DNA from: Epiperipatus broadwayi
Lineage: Eukaryota; Onychophora; Udeonychophora; Euonychophora; Peripatidae
DNA length: 64,000 nt
NCBI GenBank assembly: GCA_028023455.1
Contig: JAQFVV010006199.1
Span: forward strand, 2,048,001 to 2,112,000
Direction of reading: 5' to 3'
Under the pieces are notes generated by a model. That model ran no database searches, was not told the DNA's origin, and saw only the letters and a list, made by a program, of their open reading frames with translations. Within the stretch, counting starts at the first letter, position 1; each line of letters opens with the position of its first letter. Of this stretch, positions 48,835 to 60,077 are shown piece by piece. The position numbers and the translations under genes are program-made.

Positions 48835-49248
48835 ACATAGAATAAGATTATGTAACTTTTAATAGAATCTAGGATAATATTAAGCCATTTCTGATCTCTG
48901 AGAAATGTTAGTAGAAATTATCAGCAATTATTCAATATTAAAAAGTAGTCCATAAAATCTGTGTTATGTTTAAATTGAATAGTTTACGAAGTCATTGGAG
49001 ATATATTACATCATTTTCATTGCATAAGTGTGTGTATTCTAACATGAAAAAAAGTTATATAACTTATAATAGAATGTAGAAGAATATTAAGCCATTTCTG
49101 ATCTCTAAGAAATGTTAGTGGAAATTATCAGCAATTATTCAATATTTGAGAATAGTTTATAAAATCTCAGTAATGTTTAAACATAACTTTATGAAGTCAT
49201 TGAAGACACGTAAGATCATTCTTATATTTTTCTAATCAATATTTGATC
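48835..49248. repeat. Two diverged 207-bp tandem units
   Basis: TAAGCCATTTCTGATCTCT begins at 48,881 and again at 49,088, an offset of 207 bases. Similarity spans the whole unit, including TTATCAGCAATTATTCAATATT and GAAGTCATTG.AGA. A partial earlier unit may precede it (GACTTCATAGGAGA near 48,710). Unit length near 200 bases is satellite-like. Confidence 0.75.
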
Positions 49249-52200
49249 ATGTGATCTGTGAATTGTAACAGAAGATGGTAATGATATTTTTTGCAGTATG
49301 GGGTGAATGTATTCCTGAAAATATCCAAATAGTTTGTAGCTATGATGGTTCTATAAAGAGTAATAATTGAACTAAGAGAATATTATACATCTATGCAAAT
49401 CTTCATAGTTCTGTCATCATGTTTTAAATATGGGAAAAGACTGTGAATGATTAACTTTTTTTTTATTGATCATCAAATATAAAGTCATTCAATAATTGGG
49501 AAAAATATAAATAATGATAAACTTCTAATCATTCATTATCCAGTTTTTAAATTCATAATATCATCACTTCTTCATCATGGCATTTCCATAAGAAACCGGT
49601 GAATTTGAAATCCTAAATGAATCATAAGTATTATCTTTGTGAAGTCCACAGATAATTGTTTAACATATTAAAGAGTGAAATGGTATGATGACTTCTACAT
49701 TAAGGTGGTGTTATAATTTTTAATTTACTTTCTTTTGATTTGTGATTTTTATCAGTTTTCTTTAAATAGAGTAGATTCCCAATTGCAGACACAGCAGTAT
49801 TGTATTTTTAATGTATTTCTCTCCCTTGAGATTTATGAAGTGAATAAACACAAATCATGAACTACATAATTAATGTATGTCAAATCTGTGATAATAGTAG
49901 CAGAATTCAATGACTTAATAAAATCATTAAGTTGTCTCTGTTTAGACAAAGTTCTTTTATCATATTTTGTTAATACTTTAGTTGTTTTTAAAAAATCCAT
50001 AAATTTAATAAATAATTATTGTATTCATTTATTTATTATAATTATGTTTGCCCTATATTTTTTTTTAGCATTTATAAATTTTATAATAATTTATGTTGAG
50101 TAACATAAAATGGCAAAAGAAAAAATAGTCAATACTACATTTGAGATGAATTTTATAATGACTATACAAACCAATCTGTGAATCACAAATATATGTACAT
50201 ATAGAACATGCTGATTTATTTTTCTGTTTATTTTATATTTTTTAGATGCTGTCTTAAATTTTTCAGCAAAAAATCTTTTCTTTCTCAATATTTCAACAAG
50301 CTTGTATCAATTTTGTAATCTATACAGTTACCCCTACTTAGCATTACTTATTTCAGATTCTAAATTAACTCCAAATTTGAAACTTTTTGATGTAATATAA
50401 GAATGTTTTAAAATTGTTTTGTTTCACTAGTGAAATGATATTTTTCATTTTATATATGAATTTTTTTAAATTTTATACAACTTTTAGCTTTACACTCAAA
50501 AAAATTTTTGCACAAACTACAATATATCAAATTCAGAAAGTATAATGAAGTGAAAAATGCAATGTAAGCCAAAAAACTGTTCTTAATATATATGACTATA
50601 TAGAGCTCCAAGATGGAAAAAACCTGTTGCAACAATAAATTTATTTCATTCCAATATCAGCCTTTCAAGCTAATTGAGCACGTGCCTTTTGAGTGTTAAA
50701 TAAATGAATACTCTCTTCTTCAATCCAAGATATAGTATTTATGCAGGAATATTTACTTTTTTTTTTTTTTGATAATGTGTATTTGAAATAATGTATATTG
50801 ATAGAGTGTATATTGTGACTTCACTGCATTCACAAATAAATGGAAATGAAATATTAACAAGAAACATTAGTTTCCTTGGCAAGAGTAAAAAATAAACCTA
50901 TTGCTTAATAATGTATAATATACTATTTCTGAAAGCAGAAGTTATATATTAAATAGCATTTATTTCAAACACTTATTAAATAAATACATAAAGAAGATCC
51001 TAAATGATTCTTTATTAGGTTAGAAATTAATTGTTGAATGAACTTGAATGAAGTGCTTTGACTATATGTAGACTTACTTGAAAAATGATATGTTAATAAA
51101 TATGTTCACCAGTAATTACTTATGAATCTAAACTTGATTGTTTCACAGAAGACAATGGAGAAGTATCAACTATACTGCAAAATTTGAAGAAATGAAATTT
51201 GGAAATAACAAGAAGTCAAAAACATTATTAGTGAAGAAACTAAAGTGAAACTGTGTTGGACATGTTAGAAAAATGACAATTTTGAGCTGATTCTAAGAGA
51301 TTGTAAAAGATCTATATCACATATGAAATGGTTGGAAGAGATACAAGAGAAGCTAAGAATTGGAGAAACTGGATTGAACTTAAAAAAGCTCTCATTCTTC
51401 ATGGATTAGTAATGACTGAAATGTTGCTGATGAATGTTGGTTTTAATATGAAATTATTTTATGTTTTATTAAAAAATAATCCTCTCTTTTTTATTACTAT
51501 AGAAACCAAAGTACATTTTATATGCCAAATTTGCATACTAATATTTAAATATATTTCTTAACGATATTCGAAGTATTTTGTATCATTTTTTGAATTATGA
51601 TATAAGAATTAAGATGATAATCGTTTGTTATATATTTATGTTACAATAAGTTTAGATTAGATCAGATGGGGAAAAAAAGTGTCATGTAGTATTTATTATC
51701 TTCGTCTCATCTCTATATTGTCACCAGTAATTGTTTAGATATATTTTAAATGCATACTTAATGATATTTGGTCTCAGTATCTTGCCAATTGTCAGTAAAT
51801 GTTGAGATTTTGTCTAGACGATATACATCTTGCCTTAAACTACATTTGACTGACTTTCACTTTAGTATTTGCATTTCAAAATAATTATCTCTAATTGTTA
51901 ATTTAAAATAATGTCACAAGATTATATGTAATTTATTGATGCCAACTAGATTATAAATGTTTTAATCCTTATACAGTAACATTTTTTTTTTGTCTTTCCC
52001 TTCACCTGGTTTAAATATTATCAAGATTTTGAAGCCATTTTTAAGTGAGAGTTAATATCCTTGACCTGTCATTTCTCAAAAATGTGGATCAGTGCATTAT
52101 CAGATGAATGTTGATATGCTGTCATAAAACAAAAATATGATTGTAATTTTATGTGCCTTCAACATTGGTGGAGATATAATATTACAAGTTCTGAGTTTAT

Positions 52201-53452
52201 GTATGAACACTATTTTGATTTCACATTTATTCATTTCTATTATTATCTCTCTATAATTTTTCATTTTTGTTTATTATTATTATGCTAGAAGTCTGTTTCA
52301 CAACTGTAAGTCATGATAAATAAAATATTGATTAAAAGATTTTTTTTAAAGATAAAGATATATTTTTTTAAGCAATATTTAATTTATGATATGATTTTTG
52401 AGTGTGTGTAGAAACTATCCTGTAATATTGTGAATATATTAATAACTTTATGTTCAAATGATCTAGTGTTTTCATCTGATTTCAAAATTTATCTAGATAG
52501 TTACATTAACTATTGTTCTCAAGCAATGCCAGATTTTTTTGCATATAATTGGCTTATAGCGGACACAGTATATATAGTCATTTAATATTGTTAAGTAATT
52601 GGGAGGCCTTTGGATATACTGCTTTAATGACCTGAGTATCCAAGCATAAATTGTGCAACCTTCACTACCAGTAAAAAGAAATGAAAATGCAACTATTTGC
52701 ACTAGGATCAGGATTTATTTTTATTATGTGTATTATATAAATATTAAATTAATTATTTTTTCACTTTTATAAACATATTTATAAAAATTCAGGTTTGTTT
52801 TTTTATTGTTATTGCTGTTTTGTTTAATGTAAAATAATTAACAATAGTAATTTCCAATAAATTATTGCATTTATGCAGGTATGTTTAAAGAGAATGACAT
52901 TTTTTTAACGTCACAATCTTCTTTTATCAAAACTTTTTTCCCTCTGCTATAAATATTTTAGTTGTATATACTATTGTTCTTCCTTTTTATGTAGTATGTA
53001 TTTTATTTATAAATGCTGATCATTAGTAAATTATTTTTTACAAATTAAAGAATGACAGTAAATCAGGTGCTTAAATTAAAAGAGAAGCACCATGTTATTT
53101 TTAAGTTATAGTCTATGGAAATTCCATTAGAGATAATCAATTAGCCAATAATTGCCTCTGTTTTATATTTCCTAGGTTACTGTGACATTAAAGATATTTC
53201 ATTGCAGATTTTTTCTAAAAAAAAATATTAATAACAATATCAGTTGCTTATACAAATGTACAGTCATATCTATATTATAAACAGCTATAACAATCATATT
53301 AATGGAGGAGCAAGATAAGTTAAATATTTTTCAATAGAATTAATTATATTTTTGTCTCAAATTTTTTTAAAAAATTGCTATGAATGAAGTTTAATCTACA
53401 CAGTTCAAAGATCTTAACAGGATTGCTAATTTTTTATACACATAAAAATTGT
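49249..53452. other. AT-rich non-coding DNA, mostly unrecognised
   Basis: No convincing gene. At about 51,215-51,400 on the plus strand KKLK...CVGHVRKM and a following arginine/lysine-rich block faintly resemble the C-terminal end of an RTE-type LINE (LxWxGHVxRM), but too little remains to be sure. A T13 run lies at 50,757-50,770. Confidence 0.4.
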
Positions 53453-53645
53453 GTTAATGGCTAGACCACATGATATCTTTATATTACCTATGTGGCATAT
53501 AATAGAGAATTTACTAGTGACTAAATTATGTGATAATTTTATATTATCTATATTGGGACCATATAAGTAAAGATTGCACTAGTGACTACACTATATAATA
53601 ATTTTATATTACCTAAAATTTCAGGATTGGGACCATATGGCAGTT
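53453..53645. repeat. Three degenerate tandem units of about 65 bp
   Basis: Units begin GGCTAGACCACATGATA (53,459), GACTAAATTATGTGATA (53,519) and GACTACACTATATAATA (53,584). Each contains TTTATATTA(C/T)CTA and the last two share GGGACCATAT. The third runs into a GC-richer stretch (GGCAGTTTGACTGCGAAC) that I could not classify. Confidence 0.7.
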
Positions 53646-54004
53646 TGACTGCGAACTTTTGGCCTAAGGTTAAATCAGGGATAGAATATTTTCTTTTCAA
53701 ATACAATCTATGTAGTCTGTTCATACTCGACACACTAAATTAAAAATTAATATTAAAATCTCAATAATAAATGTTGTTCCTCAAAATTTTAAATGATTTT
53801 ATATATGCGTAAATAAATATTTTTATGTGTTAATTTCTGGCAGTGGCTTTTATTTTTTTATATTTAAGATATAAAGTTATATTTTATTATCTCTGCTACT
53901 CCCTGAGCTAGTGACAATGGGCTAACGATCTAAATATTTAAATAAAGTGGAATCTTAACAGCGCATATCTGCCTACTTTATAAATTTTTCTTGGCTCAAA
54001 TGTC

Positions 54005-54070
54005 TAGATGGTGCCTCTGTAGTGCAGATATCATAGATGCGGTTAGATTCGATCTCCACTTTCATTTGGA
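54005..54070 (+). repeat. Possible tRNA-like (SINE head) fragment
   Basis: GTGCCTCTGTAGTGCAGA followed 20-30 bases later by TTAGATTCGATCTCC resembles a decayed pol III promoter (A-box-like then B-box-like) in a locally GC-richer patch. There is no intact cloverleaf. Could be coincidence. Confidence 0.3.
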
Positions 54071-55220
54071 TCGTTATAAAATATAATTATTAAAGTAAAA
54101 AATGAGTGATTTTAAATATTCTTTCATATAAATTATCATTTTTCTTTGATCAAATAGTATGCTGGGATTTCAAATATTTTATAATATATTTAATTTGTAT
54201 GAATAATAAAATTAAAATATGTACTTCTTAAAAAAATGAAAACAATATATAGTTTATAATGAGATTTTTGTGATGATAATGTGATGTTACTTTCATTTTC
54301 AAACCAAATGGTAGGCTCATGCTGTTCAGTGATTTCTTAGTTTATTTTTAATAAAATTTGTGTTTAAAAATTTCTGCTTGCAAAAATATGTCAATCCGAA
54401 AATCAATAGAAATCCAAATGCATAAGTTTTTAATTGAGTATTTCTATCAGGCAGTAACATAAAATTATAAACGAATAAGTAACATATTTTGTTACGGTAA
54501 AATTAAGTGCATTATTACTCACTCGCTGATGATGAATTGCAGTATATGAACTGAAGCACATGTGGAACTTTCAAAGAATAATGTCTTGTTATTATTATAT
54601 ATGAATATTATTTAAATATTCAGCAGAGAACCAGTATGATGCTGTTGCTGACTCCTGGTCTAGATAACAATCTCTTGCATGTATTTTTATCATTTATTTA
54701 GTATTATGTAAATAACAAATTACTACAGTTTGATTTAAAATGTTGATCTTTTTGCACTTACAATTTTGACACCAAACACTTTATGTAAATATATTAATAA
54801 TTATTATTAATTATTTATTAACTAAAGATTATTCCTAGCCCAAATATATATTTTAAACATTGCTTAATGAATAATGTTTGTATTGTTACAGAGGTATCAA
54901 CACCTGAATTTCTTTTCCCATGTTGACAATTTCAATAACTTTCATTACATCACTCTCGAGAAAAGGAAAGGACTGATTTTTATTCACTTTTAATATCTTG
55001 TGGAGGGATTACAATCCATTGCACTGAAATATATATTTTCAAATTTTTGTTTTTATCAATGCATCTTTCACCTTAGCTCAATATTATCATAACCTATCCA
55101 TTAGACTAGCCTCTCTCACTATAGATACATTTTGAAATATTCATTTCACATTTTTAGTGAGCAAGATATACATAGCACATGTTATAATTTAATTTGAAAA
55201 TATATTTACTTATATTATTT
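54071..55220. other. AT-rich non-coding DNA, nothing recognised
   Basis: No open frame, RNA gene or element was identified. Confidence 0.6.
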
Positions 55221-55444
55221 AAACATATGGTTGTTTTCTCTTAGCATGTGGAAACCGCTTGAGGGTGTAATTTCTATGTAAACAAACAGAATTATAATAT
55301 TACTGGGCCATTGTTCTTTTTTTTTCTTTCAACTTTATAGTGCTTTTTTTTAATTACAATAAAATCATAAATAATGAAATTTATCTAAAATAAATTGGAT
55401 AAACCTTTTTTTTTTGTTAATTTTTATTTTTCTAAAATGAAATT

Positions 55445-55681
55445 TGTAATTTTAAGAAGAATAAAAACAATATCATGGCGATGCAAATCAAATTTTAACA
55501 TGAAGAAAAATAAATAATTTCTCCAAAACAAAAACATTGGGCCATGCAAATAAAATTGTTAATTTTAACAAGAATTAAAAAGAAATAATTTCCCCAAAAC
55601 AGCATCATGGCAAATATAATTTGTAATTTTAATAAGAATAAAAAGAAAGAATTTATTCAAAACAACATCATGGCCAAAAAT
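55445..55681. repeat. Array of about four 62-66-bp units inside the TIR element
   Basis: Each unit contains TAATTTTAA.AAGAATAAAAA, then TTTC(C)CCAAAACA and CATCATGG, with moderate divergence between units. Confidence 0.75.
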
Positions 55682-55930
55682 AAAGCCAGTATTTTCGATT
55701 GGTCTCGTGATTTATCTTACACAAACATGAATTTTAGCATGATTTCATAAAAATCACACTTACACCTCCCCTTTGACAATTGATTAAAGTGTCACCCTTA
55801 TCTAGAGAAGCGGGGCAAAGTTTCCACAATTTTTATTACCTCATACTACATCATTGGATTTGGAAAATAATGACTTGGGCGTGCAAATTTGAAGACTTTT
55901 GACAGTCTCAATTACAGACACCCTCACAAA

Positions 55931-56249
55931 ATACCGTAGCAAAATTTAAAATGGGATTGTTTGTAGAAACTGCATAACAAAGTTCACCATAAGTGGCAGC
56001 GGCCGCTGCGTCTGGCAGAATCCTACTTCTGTTTCTATAAACTGCTGCAGAATAATATGTCCTATCTCTGTGCTGTAGCATAGAAATAGATACCATAGCT
56101 AAATTTAAAATGGGATTGTTCATATAAATTGTGTAACACAAAGTTCTCCATAAGTGGCGGCGTCCTCTACAGCAGAATAAACATCCTATAGGTGCCGCAG
56201 ACCAGTAAACGGACTATTTCTATGCTTAATCATTGGAATAGAACATTAT
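55931..56249. repeat. 159-bp tandem pair inside the TIR element
   Basis: ATACCGTAGCAAAATTTAAAATGGGATTGTT (55,931) recurs as ATACC(A)TAGC.AAATTTAAAATGGG from 56,090, followed in both by CATAAGTGGC.GCG and AGAATAA-type sequence. GC-rich for this window, including a GCGGCCGC site near 55,999. Confidence 0.75.
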
Positions 56250-56350
56250 ATAGCGGTGTGGCCACTTAAACAGCATATTTTTGTGCATTTGCATAGAAAT
56301 TACGCCCTCAAGCAGTTTCAACACTCTTAAGAGAAAACAACCAAACATAT

Positions 56351-58865
56351 ATATATATAATGAGTTACTTATTTATAGAGTGCTTTATCTTGTGTTTGGA
56401 AAAGAGAATATTCCTTAAACGTATTTATTAGTTTACAGCGCATGTGTAGTGGAGTTATCCCTAATGATTGTTATATTAATTAGAAAATATTTTGATGAAG
56501 AGTTGATTGATTATCAAATTTTCTAAGTATAGATAATTAAAGGTCATCAGAAATTTTTGATGACATCAAGAGGGTTTTGAAGTCGATATTACTGTTAAAT
56601 AAAATCTGCTTAGTTAAAGTAAAAAATGAAAATATTACAATTTAAATTACTTTCATATAAAAGATTTTATTCATTTTATAGACAAAAAAGATTTTTAAAA
56701 GTTTGCAATCTTTTGGATATCATTTGAATATTATTCATATATATATATATATTACCTGGAAGTTAAACCTGCTGTAAAAATATTAAATAAGCAAAAATAT
56801 ATTTTTAATGGAGTATTTTTTTTTTAAACTTATTTTATTGTTCTAACAATTAATCAGAATATTGGTTAGCAACATGTAAAGAACTCATTTATATTATTTT
56901 TTTATTTCTTATCCAGATTGAGATTGTAATTGTATCATGGGATATTATAGTGTGATGAAGTTAGTTTCTTTAAAATATGCAATAATGTAAGCAATAAATA
57001 AAAAATTAACTTTGCAATTTCAAAATAACCATCTTTGTGGGTTTTACTAATTAATTGTACATTGAATTTATTTGCATATATTCTATTTCTACAGCTTATG
57101 TCATTAGGCAATATATGCTGTAATGGTATGGATATTATTTATGTATTTTTTTCATGTATATTTGTAGTTATGTTTATGTGAGTTTTGTAATTATTAGCTT
57201 ATATGCATACTATATCCTTGACTTAGATTTAAATCTATTTGGAAGAAGGAATTTTTTTAGATATTTGAGAGATTTTTAAGAAAGCTCAATATTTTCTTTT
57301 GGATTAGATGACTAATTTATTAAGTAGACAATATCGTATGACTTCAAATATTAAGAAATTTTCAGCTACATCCTCTGTGAATAAATATATTAAGAGTCTG
57401 CATCTCAAAAAAGCTATCTAGCTATTCCTAGAAAGAAATTAATGAGGAAGGAAAAAAAACTTTTTCAAAAGCCAGCAATTAATTAATATAGTAAATAATT
57501 AGAGAGCGGCTGGAAATGTAATAATTATTAGATATAATAATAATCAATATTTTTTTCTTATGATTTTATCTCTTTTATTGAGAATAGAAAATTTGCAGAT
57601 TATTTATCATATATTGTGATTGGTTATCTGCTTAGACTTTACTTCATTTCATCGGCAAGTCTCTCTATCATCAGTTCTGTTTTCAAAATAATATTACATG
57701 TTTTTGAATATTCTTTTTATTTATTTCTCTATATATTAAATATATAGTCTTATATGCATAATTTCTCTTTTCTATTTTTTAGTAAATGGTTTAGTATTTT
57801 AATATTGTGAAATCTTATTGATTTCAACTATTTTTTCCCCTCTCATAGTTGCCCCATCATTTTTCTGTCTATTTTTAATTGCATTACTATCTTCATACAA
57901 AAATGCTCAATGTCCAAAACATTTTACAAACTTCTTAATTTCAAATTAATTGGCTCATAATTTCTTTTAATTTAAAAAATAAAAATCTATACTATCTTAT
58001 ACTACAAGTCTTTTTTTAGCTATCTAATGTATAATCTCATTTATATATATAAGTCAATTCTCATTTTGCCAGAACCATAACTCACTTTTTCTTTACCAAA
58101 TTGTTATAGGTTTTTTTTTTTTTGAATTTGCAATCAAAAAGTTGATTTGAACAGTAATTTTGTTACAAGTTGAATCAAAATTTGTTAATGTAATTTATCC
58201 AGTCTTTCAAATAACAATAGAATAGAAATGATATATTTCATGAGTTCTTAGAAGCAGCCAACTTTGAATTAGTAATAATACTATTAGGGAAGTACATTTT
58301 TTAAAGAAATAAAATGTTGATTTTATATGTATTCATTTTAACTTTAATAAAGGTTGCAAAAATTTATCTATAGCTTAAAAAAAAAAAAAAAATTCAAAAT
58401 ATATTAATCTTTTTTATGTAGTTTTATAAATTTTGAAAACTGATTTTTTTAAATTATTTATATTTTTATACTCTTCAATGAATAAGATTTTACAAAAATT
58501 TTAAAATTACTGATAATGAAGAGTGAAAGATTAAAAATATTTTTATTTTAGTTAATTCTTAATTAAATGTACTATTTACAATTTTAATATATTTATATTA
58601 ATAAAATTTTATTTTTGACAATACATTGAGAAATAAACTCACTAATGTAGTATATAAATATGTAGTTTAATTACATATAATATAGCATAATATTAATAGA
58701 TAGATCTTTAGCTGGATAGATATTTAATTATAAATAATATAAGCAGTTATGTTGCTATAGAAATAGTTTAGAGATAATGAATTAAATAATAAATTCAGTT
58801 GGATGCATATATCAAAATAGTGAATGAATGGATATATATATATATATTATAACATTTTCTGTCTT
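56351..58865. other. AT-rich non-coding DNA, nothing recognised
   Basis: No open frame, RNA gene or element was identified. Short (AT)n runs occur near 56,737-56,752. Confidence 0.6.
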
Positions 58866-59095
58866 GCTAGGCCTCTATACGCATTATAAATGCATGAGTT
58901 GATCAAGTTATGTCAAAAAAAAGAAAGTTGTATTTCTATTTCTAAAAACATAATTATATTTCTTGATCAACTCGGCCTAGAATTATTAGGAATTGTGCTA
59001 TTGGCGAAGTCAGCTTTTAATTTATTTGATCTGGACACCAGGATTCCCGTAAGAATCTGCTGTAATCTGTCACCAGCACGTCTTGAAAGTTAAAA
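58866..59095. other. Imperfect palindrome plus GC-richer stretch, unclassified
   Basis: CTAGGCC... GAGTTGATCAAG (58,868-58,905) is mirrored by CTTGATCAACTC-GGCCTAG (58,962-58,980), giving a stem of at least 12 perfect pairs plus an outer CTAGGCC match. The 67-codon open frame at 58,890-59,090 runs through the palindrome and a GC-richer tail (GCTGTAATCTGTCACCAGCACG). I do not recognise the peptide and doubt it is a gene. Confidence 0.4.
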
Positions 59096-59351
59096 AGAAA
59101 AAATGCTTTTAAAGAATTGGTATTAGATTTTACTGTAACGAAAATTATCTTTCAAAATATATTATTTTTCCTGGAACTTATTCATAACATATTGGCAAAG
59201 GTAAATTACATTTTTAAATCTTACTAAACTAATAATAAATTCAATAATAAACACTAATAAATATTATAGAATAATGTACAAATGAAAATTGCTATTAGAA
59301 ATATTTTTATTCTAACAGATTAAAAATCTGTTTAAGTTAAAATGTGAATTA

Positions 59352-60077
59352 CTAATTAAGTAAATTGGAGAGAACACACACTAATTCAAACATGAAGCAA
59401 TTAATAAAATAAAGTAATTAAAACAATTAATTAAAGTTCTTGGGTACACAAAATTCTCTTGATTAAATAAATGAAAGTCTATATTGGGATCTTACTATAC
59501 GTATATTTTTAAGATGGTTTGTCGACAATTTAGTCACAATCGGGGATAATAAGAGTCATGTCTTACCGGTAAATTTAGCAAGGAAGTAGTAGATAACTAT
59601 GCATAACTTTTTGGGTTAGAATGAGCTCGGCCATTAGTTATAAATTTCATCTTGTCGTCTATTCCAAAGGCTAGTCGCAGAAGCTTTACTAGTGTCCATC
59701 TTCTTAATGATGTCAGCTCAAGCCCCGGTCTACTTCCGCATGAAGGATTATTTCATCGTAAAGTGGTCTTGGATTTAATAATCCAAAACTAGCCAAAGGA
59801 ACAAACAAAAAAAACAAGACATTCTTCAAACTGGTCTCTGCCTTTTATACTAGAGGCCCAGTTTTCAGACTTCGGCGCATGCTATTATCATGGTGTTTTT
59901 TTTGGTTCATAATCTTGTACAATCTTTACTCATTTTTCAATTATAAAGTTCTCATTTTTTAGCAAATCTTTCGGCCATCTTTAATTCTTTAATTAGCTAA
60001 AATATTTTTCTTTTAGCTTATCTTTTTACTTTTGGAATTCTTTTGTTCTCTCCAATTCTACTTTTATTTCTAATTAC
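59352..60077 (-). mobile_element. Inverted-repeat element or solo LTR with promoter-like sequence
   Basis: AAATTGGAGAGAACA (59,363-59,377 region) is inverted at about 60,044-60,058 as TGTTCTCTCCAATT, and similarity extends outward (CTAATTA...AGTA). The roughly 0.73-kb body is partly GC-rich. On the minus strand GGGCCTCTAGTATAAAAGGCAGAGACCAG (around 59,833-59,861) looks like a TATA box with a start site, as in an LTR or transposon promoter. A TGGATTTAATAATCCA hairpin follows. No target-site duplication was established. A solo LTR and a TIR transposon are both possible. Confidence 0.5.
59846..59855 (-). promoter_or_regulatory. TATA-box candidate
   Basis: TATAAAAGG on the minus strand, preceded by GC-rich GGGCCTCTAG and followed about 20-25 bases on by CCAGTTTG. 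In a window this AT-rich a TATA match alone means little; the GC-rich setting makes it more convincing. Confidence 0.4.

Larger units (their letters stand above)
55221..56350. mobile_element. Non-autonomous TIR transposon with 8-bp target duplication
   Basis: AAACATAT flanks the element exactly (55,221-55,228 and 56,343-56,350). The 1,114-bp body has inverted ends of about 55 bases: GGTTGTTTTCTCTTA...TTGAGGGTGTAATTTCTATG at the left and its inverted counterpart at the right, with a few mismatches and a small indel. There is no transposase. The interior is two tandem arrays: about four 62-66-bp units at 55,445-55,681 and a 159-bp pair at 55,931-56,249. An 8-bp duplication fits hAT, P or Merlin; the GG...CC ends fit Merlin better than the CA...TG of hAT. 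The superfamily is inference. Confidence 0.85.

Noticed and set aside
51420-51470. CTGATGA...GAAA resembling a second hammerhead
   Set aside because: The sequence between them forms no stable stem II and no cleavage triplet or stem I can be placed.
54525-54575. CTGATGATGAATTGC as a hammerhead core
   Set aside because: GAAC replaces GAAA and no helices form around it.
55908-56141. 77-residue minus-strand frame with an internal repeat
   Set aside because: The repeat simply reflects the 159-bp tandem pair inside the TIR element.
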